Below, in pieces: positions 1-5,179 of a stretch of 5,179 nt of DNA. The stretch spans positions 1 to 5,179 of the forward strand of contig PXES01000244.1 in assembly GCA_003564655.1 (NCBI GenBank), given 5' to 3'. The first letter of the stretch is position 1. Each line of letters opens with the position of its first letter. The DNA is from Paracoccaceae bacterium (lineage in GTDB: Bacteria; Pseudomonadota; Alphaproteobacteria; Rhodobacterales; Rhodobacteraceae). The notes beneath the pieces were generated by a model that was given only the letters and a program-made list of their open reading frames with translations, did no database searches and was not told the origin of the DNA. The translations under genes and the position numbers were made by a program.

Positions 1-745
1 CGCCGATCCCCTTGGCGATCATCATGATGTCGGGTGCGATGCCTGCCCATTCATGTGCGAACAGCCGTCCCGTCCGGCCCATGCCGCATTGCACCTCGTC
101 CAGGATCAGCAGCGCGCCGGTGCTGTCGCACAGATCGCGCAGCCCCTTGAGGCAGGCCTCGGGCAGGGGGCGAATGCCGCCCTCGCCCTGGATGGGCTCG
201 ACCCAGACAGCGGCGACCGACTCGTCGAGGGCGGCGCGGAGCGCGTCGTGATCGCCCCAGGGCAGCGTCCTGAAACCCGGCATCAGCGGGCCGAAGCCCT
301 TGCACATCTTCTCGGACCCGGCCGCGGCGATGGCCCCTGTGGAGCGGCCGTGAAAGGCGCCCTCGAAGGTCAGGATGGTCTCGCGCGGGGCATTCTGGTC
401 GTGCCAGTATCTCCGCACCATCTTGATGGCCAGTTCGGCCGCCTCGGTCCCGGAATTGGTGAAGAATGCGGTGTCGGCGAAGCTGTGTTCGACCAGCGCC
501 CGGGCCAGCGCTTCCTGCGCGGGGATCTGGTAGAGGTTCGAGACATGCCAAAGCCGCTGGGCCTGCTCGCTCAGCGTTGCGACAAGCTCGGGATGGGCGT
601 GGCCCAGCGCATTCACCCCGATGCCTGAGGTCAGATCGAGATAGCGCGTCCCGTCCTCGGTCATCAGCCACGCGCCCTCGCCGCGCGAGAAGCGCAGATC
701 GGTGCGGTTGTAAGTTGGCAGGACCGGCGGGAAGGGCGCGTTCAT
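1..745 (-). CDS. argD: Acetylornithine/succinyldiaminopimelate aminotransferase (ArgD), C-terminus beyond left edge
   Basis: A class III PLP-dependent aminotransferase, cytosolic, which transfers the amino group between glutamate and N-acetylglutamate semialdehyde in arginine synthesis; family members often also serve the lysine (succinyl-DAP) pathway. The visible 248 residues of a usual ~390-400 start MNAPFPPVLPTYNR. They contain GHAHPELV (48-55), NSGTEAAELA (97-106, phosphate-binding region), FHGRS (131-135), EPIQGEGGIRP (183-193), LDEVQCGMGRTG (215-226, with Asp216 as the expected PLP-pyridine partner) and AKGIG, whose Lys245 is the Schiff-base lysine. The frame stays open to the window edge. 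ATG 745 is chosen because family homology begins there and AGGA lies 9 nt upstream (758-755). In-frame TTG codons at 772 and 784 are less likely. The Rhodobacterales-like wording (KMCKGFGPLMPGF, LFAHEWAG, PDIMMIAKGIG) argues for ArgD over other class III enzymes such as GABA or ornithine aminotransferase. In relatives argF often follows, which would lie off the left edge. Confidence 0.95.
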   Translation of the reverse strand, partial: MNAPFPPVLPTYNRTDLRFSRGEGAWLMTEDGTRYLDLTSGIGVNALGHAHPELVATLSEQAQRLWHVSNLYQIPAQEALARALVEHSFADTAFFTNSGTEAAELAIKMVRRYWHDQNAPRETILTFEGAFHGRSTGAIAAAGSEKMCKGFGPLMPGFRTLPWGDHDALRAALDESVAAVWVEPIQGEGGIRPLPEACLKGLRDLCDSTGALLILDEVQCGMGRTGRLFAHEWAGIAPDIMMIAKGIG

Positions 746-774
746 GTCTGGGGTTCCTGAAGCAAGGAGCAACT

Positions 775-803
775 GACGTGCCAAAGCCTGTGGCGACTGT
801 CAA
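775..803 (-). promoter_or_regulatory. Candidate argD promoter with consensus -35 box
   Basis: Reading the minus strand, TTGACA (803-798) is a perfect sigma-70 -35 box. It is followed by a 17-nt spacer and CACGTC (780-775) in the -10 place. The -10 match is poor, but alphaproteobacterial promoters often have a relaxed -10 with a conserved TTGAC. Transcription would begin near 768 and leave a leader of about 23 nt before the argD ATG at 745. The box overlaps no gene. The assignment is inferred from spacing and position only. Confidence 0.4.
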
Positions 804-902
804 TCGCGAGTTTGAGAGGGGGCACGGAGCGGGCGCGCCGACTGGCGCGAGGCAGGCCGGTTATCGGCGTCGCTGGCGCGAGATATGCTGCTCGGTCTCC
901 AT

Positions 903-954
903 GATCGAGGCGTTAGCAGTTGGGCGGGGCGGCGTAAAGCCTCAATCCTCGATC
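903..954 (-). repeat. Inverted repeat spanning the end of the DUF2794 gene; possible weak terminator
   Basis: GATCGAGG (903-910) is the exact reverse complement of CCTCGATC (947-954). The right arm lies inside the last codons of the DUF2794 gene and the left arm lies past its stop at 942-944. A competing inner pairing exists between GAGGC (907-911) and GCCTC (939-943). In the minus-strand transcript the outer stem would have 8 bp and a 36-nt loop rich in C. There is no U-tract after it, so it is not a standard intrinsic terminator. It could be a weak terminator, a mRNA 3'-end stabilising structure, or chance. Confidence 0.3.
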
Positions 955-1277
955 ACGCGCAGCCGCTTGCGGTCGAGCACCTGCAGCACGCGCTTCAGGT
1001 CATGCCCACGCTTGAGCACCTGCCCGTCCATCGCGATCACGGCATACATGCCCTGCCGGTTGCGCAGCGCGGGGTGCTTCTCGATGCGGTAGAGCGGGTG
1101 CTCGGCGGTCCGCCGGAAGACCGAGAAGACCGCGTGATGGCGCAGGCAGGAGATGGCGTAGTCGCGCCACTCGCCCGCTGCCACCATGCGCCCGTAGACC
1201 GACAGGATCGCGCCCAGCTCATGCCGGTCGAAGCTGGTCTGCGTCTCGGGGTTGCGCGGGGGGGATTGCAGGTTCAT
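942..1277 (-). CDS. DUF2794 domain-containing protein
   Basis: A 111-residue soluble protein that I recognise as the DUF2794 family, found in alphaproteobacteria; its function is unknown. The family core runs from about residue 16 to the end: [25 protein letters not shown] (16-40), [19 protein letters not shown] (49-67), RQGMYAVIA (74-82) and [23 protein letters not shown] (87-109). There is no signal peptide or membrane segment, and the C-terminal part is strongly basic. Start ATG 1277 gives the usual family length; no good Shine-Dalgarno precedes it. An internal alternative start would cut into the domain. It is divergent from the formaldehyde dehydrogenase gene (145 bp between starts) and points toward argD with a 196-bp gap, so co-transcription with argD is possible but unproven. 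Family assignment is from memory of its conserved motifs. Confidence 0.88.
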   Translation of the reverse strand: MNLQSPPRNPETQTSFDRHELGAILSVYGRMVAAGEWRDYAISCLRHHAVFSVFRRTAEHPLYRIEKHPALRNRQGMYAVIAMDGQVLKRGHDLKRVLQVLDRKRLRVIED

Positions 1278-1410
1278 CGCCCGAGTTTGTGGCGTGGCGC
1301 GGGGAAAATCAAGCGTCCGGGGCGCGCGCAGGGCAAATCGCCGTGTCCGGTCTGCATCTTGGCTCTTGCGCAGGCGCGGGCGGCTGCGTCATGGTGAGGC
1401 AACGATATCG

Positions 1411-1415
1411 GGAGG
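1411..1415 (+). promoter_or_regulatory. Ribosome binding site of the class III alcohol dehydrogenase gene
   Basis: GGAGG lies 7 nt before ATG 1423. This fixes the start: the frame stays open upstream to an ATG at 1252, but the extra 57 residues are Arg-rich, unlike the family, and would overlap the start of the divergent DUF2794 gene. The 145-bp divergent spacer (1278-1422) must hold promoters for both genes, but I see no convincing -35/-10 pair in either direction. Confidence 0.8.
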
Positions 1416-1422
1416 GAAGAGA

Positions 1423-2550
<1,128 letters not shown>

Positions 2551-2554
2551 GCCG

Positions 2555-3157
2555 GTGGCGCAGCCGGTCGATTTCTGGGTCTCGATCGGCAGCACCTATT
2601 CGTGGCTGAGCGTGATGCGGCTGCCCGACACGGCGCGCGCCGCGCGTGCAGAGGTGCGCTGGCGGCCCTTCGATGTGCGGCGTATCATGCTGATGCAGAA
2701 AAACATTCCGTTCCGCGACAAGCCGGTGAAGGCCGCCTATATGTGGCGTGACATCGAACGCCGCGCACAGCGTTACGGGCTTTCGGCGCGCCTGCCCGCG
2801 CCATATCCGCTGGCTGAGCTGACCTTCGCCAATCAGGTCGCGCTGGTCGGCTGCGCCGAGGGGTGGGGGCAGGACTACATCCGCGACGCCTATCGGCTTT
2901 GGTTCGGCGAGGGGCAGGAGCCGGGGCAGGAGCCTGCGCTCTCGCAAGCCATTATCGGCGCCGGGCAGGACCCCGCGCGGGTGCTGGACATGGCACGCAG
3001 CCCCGAGACGGCGGCGCGGCTGGAGGCCGAAACCGACCGGGCCATGGCGCTGGGCGTCTTCGGCGCGCCGAGTTTCGTGGTGGGGTCAGAGGTTTTCTGG
3101 GGCGACGACCGGCTGGAGGATGCGCTGGACTGGGCGCAGCGGGGGCGATTTGACTGA
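2555..3157 (+). CDS. 2-hydroxychromene-2-carboxylate isomerase-like protein (DsbA/kappa-GST fold)
   Basis: A 200-residue protein of the thioredoxin-fold DsbA/kappa-GST group, typical of 2-hydroxychromene-2-carboxylate isomerases (naphthalene pathway enzymes that use glutathione). The N-terminal strand and helix VDFWVSIGSTYSWLSV (5-20) carries Ser13 and Ser16 in STYS, corresponding to the SPxS site where family members bind glutathione; the usual Pro is Thr here. Other family blocks are KPVKAAYMWRDIERRA (56-71), the cis-proline loop GVFGAPSFVV (167-176, Pro172) and FWGDDRLEDAL (181-191). No CxxC is present, so it is not a disulfide oxidoreductase. GTG 2555 is chosen because homology starts there, GGAG lies 10 nt upstream (2541-2544), and it leaves a 4-nt gap after the dehydrogenase gene. 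An ATG at 2513 would overlap that gene by 38 nt. The true substrate is unknown; linkage to a glutathione-dependent dehydrogenase suggests a GSH-conjugate role. It contains the GQEP duplication described separately. Confidence 0.85.
   Translation: MAQPVDFWVSIGSTYSWLSVMRLPDTARAARAEVRWRPFDVRRIMLMQKNIPFRDKPVKAAYMWRDIERRAQRYGLSARLPAPYPLAELTFANQVALVGCAEGWGQDYIRDAYRLWFGEGQEPGQEPALSQAIIGAGQDPARVLDMARSPETAARLEAETDRAMALGVFGAPSFVVGSEVFWGDDRLEDALDWAQRGRFD
2911..2934 (+). repeat. Perfect 12-bp tandem duplication inside the isomerase gene
   Basis: GGGGCAGGAGCC occurs twice head to tail (2911-2922 and 2923-2934). It keeps the reading frame and encodes GQEPGQEP at residues 120-127 of the isomerase-like protein, in the helical insert domain after LWFGE. 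The exact identity of both copies, including third codon positions within the unit, suggests a recent slippage event. Confidence 0.75.
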
Positions 3158-3641
3158 GCTGCGTCTGCGCCCGGCGGGACCCGACGATCACCCCGCGCTC
3201 TGGGCCATGCTGGAGCCCGTCTTTCGTGCGGGCGACACCTATGCAGTGGACCCCGCAATCGGGCGCGCGGCGGCGCTGGAGATGTGGTGCGGGGGCACGC
3301 ATCGCGCCTTCCTCGCCGAGGCGGCGGGGGAGGTGTTGGGCAGCTACTATATCTGCCCGAACCAAGGCGGCGGCGGCGCGCATGTCTGCAACTGCGGCTT
3401 CGTGACAGCGCAGGCCCTGCAGGGGCGGGGCGTGGCGCGGGCGATGCTGGCCCATGCGCTCGACACTGCCCGCGACATGGGCTTTGCCGCCATGCAGTTC
3501 AATTTCGTGGTCGAGACGAATACGCGCGCCATCGCGCTGTGGCAGGCGTATGGGTTCGAGATGGTGGGCCGCCTGCCCGGCGCGTTCCGGCACCCCGCGC
3601 GCGGCGAGGTGGATGCGCTGGTGATGTATCGGCGGTTGTAA
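3150..3641 (+). CDS. GNAT-family N-acetyltransferase
   Basis: A 163-residue Gcn5-related acetyltransferase that would move an acetyl group from acetyl-CoA to an amine; the substrate is unknown. The N-terminal strand LRLRPAGPDDHPALWAML (4-21) is typical. Motif A is FVTAQALQGRGVARAMLAHAL (84-104), with the acetyl-CoA pyrophosphate loop QGRGVA at 91-96. Motif B is TNTRAIALWQAYGFEMVGRL (123-142). It ends in DALVMYRRL, the usual last strand. The start is uncertain. TTG 3150 gives MTELRLRPAG, the normal family beginning, with an 8-nt overlap with the isomerase gene and GGGGG (3141-3145) just upstream. ATG 3120 is in frame but overlaps by 38 nt, its GGAGG directly abuts the ATG, and it adds ten residues unlike the family. 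Overlap implies translational coupling as the third gene of the cluster. A stop at 3639-3641 is followed by the long hairpin at 3679. Confidence 0.88.
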   Translation: MTELRLRPAGPDDHPALWAMLEPVFRAGDTYAVDPAIGRAAALEMWCGGTHRAFLAEAAGEVLGSYYICPNQGGGGAHVCNCGFVTAQALQGRGVARAMLAHALDTARDMGFAAMQFNFVVETNTRAIALWQAYGFEMVGRLPGAFRHPARGEVDALVMYRRL

Positions 3642-3678
3642 GCGGGCAGACTGCTGCCGCATCTGTCTTGCGCGGCCT

Positions 3679-3740
3679 CCCCAAAGCGCCCGCGGGCCGT
3701 GCCCACCCACCCACCCGCACGGCCCGCGGGCGCTTTGGGG
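3679..3740. repeat. Perfect 24-bp inverted repeat with 14-nt CCCA-repeat loop; possible terminator or dispersed repeat element
   Basis: The left arm (3679-3702) and right arm (3717-3740) are exact reverse complements over 24 bp, beginning CCCCAAAGCGCC on the left and ending GGCGCTTTGGGG on the right. Two further pairs outside (3677-3678 with 3741-3742, one a G-U) can extend it in RNA. The loop (3703-3716) is CCACCCACCCACCC. Each arm also contains its own 10-bp palindrome GCCCGCGGGC (3688-3697 and 3722-3731). It sits 37 nt after the GNAT stop and 228 nt before the next start, so it could end the dehydrogenase cluster. No T-run follows on either strand, so it is not a canonical intrinsic terminator. 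It could also be a genome-wide palindromic repeat or a cruciform-forming site. Confidence 0.85.
3702..3716 (-). other. G-quadruplex motif GGGTGGGTGGGTGGG in the hairpin loop
   Basis: On the minus strand the loop plus the closing stem base reads GGGTGGGTGGGTGGG: four runs of three G with single-T linkers, the canonical form for a very stable parallel quadruplex. On the plus strand the same bases are CCCACCCACCCACCC, an i-motif type run. Since flanking genes are read on the plus strand, the G-rich strand is the template strand for any read-through transcript. One G pairs in the stem and must be freed for a three-tetrad structure. The motif is seen directly; folding is inferred. Confidence 0.7.
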
Positions 3741-3898
3741 GGACGCGTCACGGATGCGGAAAGACAGGCGCGGGGCGGGTCCGACGCAATCACATGGCGT
3801 TGATAACAAGCGCAGTTCGGGCCTTCGGTTACCGCATTCAGGCGGGCGGGTCGGGGCTGCCATGCGTCCCGCACGCCCCTGCGATGTTGAGCCGCGCC

Positions 3899-3920
3899 CC
3901 TGTCATCCCCATGTGACAGG
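3899..3920. repeat. 7-bp inverted repeat with 8-nt spacer, possible operator or hairpin
   Basis: CCTGTCA (3899-3905) and TGACAGG (3914-3920) are exact reverse complements around an 8-nt spacer, about 50-70 nt before the NfeD-type gene. The 15-bp centre-to-centre spacing is compatible with a dimeric regulator site. The right arm runs into AGGAGG (3918-3923), a perfect Shine-Dalgarno sequence with no ATG, GTG or TTG at normal distance behind it. No known operator is recognised. Confidence 0.4.
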
Positions 3921-3939
3921 AGGCAGAGGCGGCCTAGGT

Positions 3940-3966
3940 CCCTTTGCGAAACGCTTAGCGAAAGGG
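3940..3966 (+). promoter_or_regulatory. Hairpin pairing the ribosome binding region of the NfeD-type gene
   Basis: CCCTTT (3940-3945) can pair with AAAGGG (3961-3966), which lies 2 nt before ATG 3969 and 11 nt before the in-frame ATG 3978 and is the only purine-rich ribosome binding candidate near the start. Within it the 9-mers TTTGCGAAA (3943-3951) and TTAGCGAAA (3955-3963) form a near-exact direct repeat spaced 12 nt apart. Pairing would hide the site and could restrain translation. The stem is only 6 bp, so regulation is a hypothesis. Confidence 0.35.
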
Positions 3967-3968
3967 TC

Positions 3969-5179
3969 ATGCCGATCATGTTCCGCAGCCTGCGCCTCGC
4001 CCTGTTCTCGCTCTTCGCCCTGCTGGGCGTGGCCGGGATCATGGCCGCGCAAACCACGCAGGAGCCGCGCGAGCGGACAGCGATGGTTGTCGAACTCGAC
4101 GGCGCCATCAGCCCCGCGACCGCGGATTACGTGCGCGCCAATCTGGAAGAGGCGGCAGCACGCGGCGTGGCGATGGTGATCCTCGAACTCGACACGCCGG
4201 GCGGGCTGGTCGTCTCTACCCGCCAGATCATCCGCGACATCCTCGACTCGCCCGTCCCGGTGGCGACCTATGTGAGCCCGCGGGGCGCACGCGCGGCCAG
4301 TGCGGGCACCTATATCGCCTATGCCAGCCATGTCGCCGCCATGGCGCCCGCGACCAGCCTTGGTGCTGCGACGCCGGTCAGCCCGATGGGTGACGGCGGC
4401 GGCAGCAGCCCCTTCGACCTGCCCGAGGACGAGAATGGCAACGGTGACGAGAATGGCGGGAATGGCGGGAATGGCGGGGGCGACTCCGGGGCCGAGGACC
4501 GCCCCTCTGGCATGTCGGCGGGCGAGGCCAAGGCGCTGAACGACGCGGTCGCCTTCATCCGCGGGCTGGCCGAACTGCGCGGGCGCAATGCCGACTGGGC
4601 GGAACGCGCAGTGCGCGAGGCCGCGACCCTGACAGCGTCCGAGGCCGCCGAGGAGAACGTGATCGATTTCGTCGCTTCGAATGTGCCCGACCTGCTGGAA
4701 CAGGCGCATGGCATGACTGTCGAGATTGGGGGCGAGGAGGTGATCCTCGACACCCAGGACCTGACGCTCGAGCAGATCGGCCCCGACTGGCGCACGCAGG
4801 CCCTGTCGTTGATTGCCAATCCGAATGTGGCGTTGATCCTGATGCTGGTGGGCGTCTACGGGCTGCTGTTCGAGGGGCTGAACCCCGGTGCGCTGCTGCC
4901 GGGCACTGTGGGCGGCATCAGCCTGCTTCTGGGACTTTATGCGCTGGCGCTGCTGCCGCTGAACATCGCCGGGGCGGGGCTCATCCTGCTGGGGATCGCG
5001 TTACTTGTCGCCGAGGCCTTTGCGCCCTCTTTCGGGGTGCTGGGGATCGGGGGCACGGCCGCCATGGTGATCGGTGCCGCGATCCTGGTCGAGGGCGAGG
5101 GGCCGGGGGCCGAGGTGTCGGTGCCGCTGATCGCGGGGATCGCCGTGACCGGCGCGATCCTGACGCTGATCGTCGCGCG
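3969..5179 (+). CDS. NfeD-family membrane-bound ClpP-class serine protease (NfeD1b type), C-terminus beyond right edge
   Basis: A membrane protease of the family studied in archaea as a stomatin-cleaving Ser/Lys protease; bacterial members usually pair with a slipin (stomatin-like) gene and act in membrane quality control. 403 residues are visible. A signal peptide (about 8-28, LRLALFSLFALLGVAGIMAA) is followed by the ClpP-like domain: AMVVELDGAISPATADYV (38-55), LELDTPGGLVVSTRQI (72-87), RAASAGTYIAYASHVAAM (108-125) with nucleophile Ser111, and GAATPV (132-137). A low-complexity insert (about 138-185) follows, then EAKALNDAVAFIRGLAELRGRN (186-207), where Lys188 is the likely base, and LTASEAAEENVIDFVA (221-236). 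Hydrophobic segments follow from about 286-302, 313-330, 333-350 and 355-374, with another at 386-402. The C-terminal OB-fold, if present, is off the edge. ATG 3969 and ATG 3978 are both possible starts; both keep the signal peptide. Confidence 0.92.
   Translation, partial: MPIMFRSLRLALFSLFALLGVAGIMAAQTTQEPRERTAMVVELDGAISPATADYVRANLEEAAARGVAMVILELDTPGGLVVSTRQIIRDILDSPVPVATYVSPRGARAASAGTYIAYASHVAAMAPATSLGAATPVSPMGDGGGSSPFDLPEDENGNGDENGGNGGNGGGDSGAEDRPSGMSAGEAKALNDAVAFIRGLAELRGRNADWAERAVREAATLTASEAAEENVIDFVASNVPDLLEQAHGMTVEIGGEEVILDTQDLTLEQIGPDWRTQALSLIANPNVALILMLVGVYGLLFEGLNPGALLPGTVGGISLLLGLYALALLPLNIAGAGLILLGIALLVAEAFAPSFGVLGIGGTAAMVIGAAILVEGEGPGAEVSVPLIAGIAVTGAILTLIVA
4428..4478 (+). repeat. 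Short in-frame tandem repeats coding a D/E/N/G linker in the protease
   Basis: GACGAGAATGGC occurs at 4428-4439 and again at 4446-4457 (18-nt period), directly followed by three exact 9-nt copies of AATGGCGGG (4452-4460, 4461-4469, 4470-4478). All units are multiples of three and encode DENGNGDENGGNGGNGG (residues 154-170) in the insert between catalytic Ser111 and Lys188. Such arrays commonly change length by slippage without breaking the frame. Confidence 0.75.

Larger units (their letters stand above)
3642..3968. other. Structured intergenic region between the GNAT gene and the NfeD-type gene
   Basis: I see no credible gene here: open frames in this stretch are GC-driven shadows without family features. 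It holds three inverted structures, listed separately: the 24-bp stem at 3679-3740, the 7-bp repeat at 3899-3920 and the hairpin at 3940-3966. The part between (3742-3898) shows only weak signals: TTGATA at 3800-3805 without a convincing -10, TTGAGC at 3887-3892 followed 17 nt later by a poor CATGTG, and a short CGGTTACCG palindrome at 3826-3834. One of these could be the NfeD-gene promoter, but none can be claimed. Confidence 0.6.

Noticed and set aside
51..803. A 250-codon minus-strand frame over the argD region
   Set aside because: It is an out-of-frame reading of argD; the frame starting at ATG 745 gives the full aminotransferase motifs and runs open to the edge.
1252..1422. N-terminal extension of the class III alcohol dehydrogenase from ATG 1252
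   Set aside because: It would add 57 Arg-rich residues unlike the family and overlap the divergent gene, while GGAGG sits 7 nt before ATG 1423.
3679..3740. A CRISPR repeat or tRNA-like origin for the long hairpin
   Set aside because: There is only one unit with no spacers, and no cloverleaf or anticodon pattern fits.
3800..3828. Promoter from TTGATA (3800-3805)
   Set aside because: The -10 position reads CTTCGG at the 17-nt spacing, with no A/T-rich match at neighbouring spacings.
2952..3863. A 303-codon minus-strand frame crossing the GNAT gene and the long hairpin
   Set aside because: Compositional shadow: Arg/Pro/Ala/His-rich, no recognisable domain, and antisense to a clear acetyltransferase.
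3944..3958. A four-codon leader peptide (TTG to TAG) behind the AGGAGG at 3918-3923
   Set aside because: The spacing of 20 nt is too long for initiation and a four-codon frame has no evidential weight.
3754..4179. A 141-codon plus-strand frame covering the intergenic region and the start of the NfeD-type gene
   Set aside because: It is out of frame with the protease, has no good ribosome binding site and its product looks like random GC-rich translation.

Overview
The window is GC-rich, densely coded DNA from an alphaproteobacterium, most likely a member of the Rhodobacterales (Rhodobacter/Paracoccus/Roseobacter type). The support is the strong GC bias at third codon positions, a DUF2794 protein (a family I know from alphaproteobacteria), an ArgD that reads like Rhodobacterales ArgD, and a glutathione-dependent formaldehyde dehydrogenase of the Rhodobacter/Paracoccus kind. 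Species cannot be determined from the sequence alone.

Left part, minus strand (1-1277): argD, acetylornithine/succinyldiaminopimelate aminotransferase, enters at 745 and runs off the left edge three residues after its PLP lysine. Upstream of it in the same direction, after a 196-bp gap, is a small DUF2794 protein (942-1277). The gap holds a candidate argD promoter with a consensus TTGACA box and a weak inverted repeat across the end of the DUF2794 gene.

Middle part, plus strand (1423-3641): a compact cluster of three genes, divergent from the DUF2794 gene. It encodes class III alcohol dehydrogenase (S-(hydroxymethyl)glutathione dehydrogenase), a DsbA-fold 2-hydroxychromene-2-carboxylate isomerase/kappa-GST-like protein starting 4 nt later at a GTG, and a GNAT N-acetyltransferase overlapping it by 8 nt from a probable TTG start. 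The first two are, by family, glutathione-linked, which suggests a glutathione-dependent detoxification unit. The usual partner S-formylglutathione hydrolase is not in the window.

Gap 3642-3968: this is the most structured non-coding stretch. It contains a perfect 24-bp inverted repeat whose 14-nt loop is almost wholly made of CCCA repeats. On the minus strand the loop reads GGGTGGGTGGGTGGG, a textbook G-quadruplex motif held at the tip of a long hairpin. Further on are a 7-bp inverted repeat abutting an AGGAGG with no start codon at normal spacing, and a small hairpin that would pair the ribosome binding region of the next gene.

Right part, plus strand (3969-5179): an NfeD-family (NfeD1b type) membrane-bound ClpP-class serine protease, cut by the right edge. 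It has a signal peptide, the Ser/Lys protease domain and multiple C-terminal membrane segments. Between the catalytic Ser and the presumed Lys lies a low-complexity Asp/Glu/Asn/Gly/Ser insertion encoded by short tandem repeats. The usual partner of such proteins, a stomatin-like slipin, would be expected just past the edge.

No complete novel multi-gene system is visible. The best candidate for something undescribed is the hairpin/G-quadruplex element at 3679-3740.
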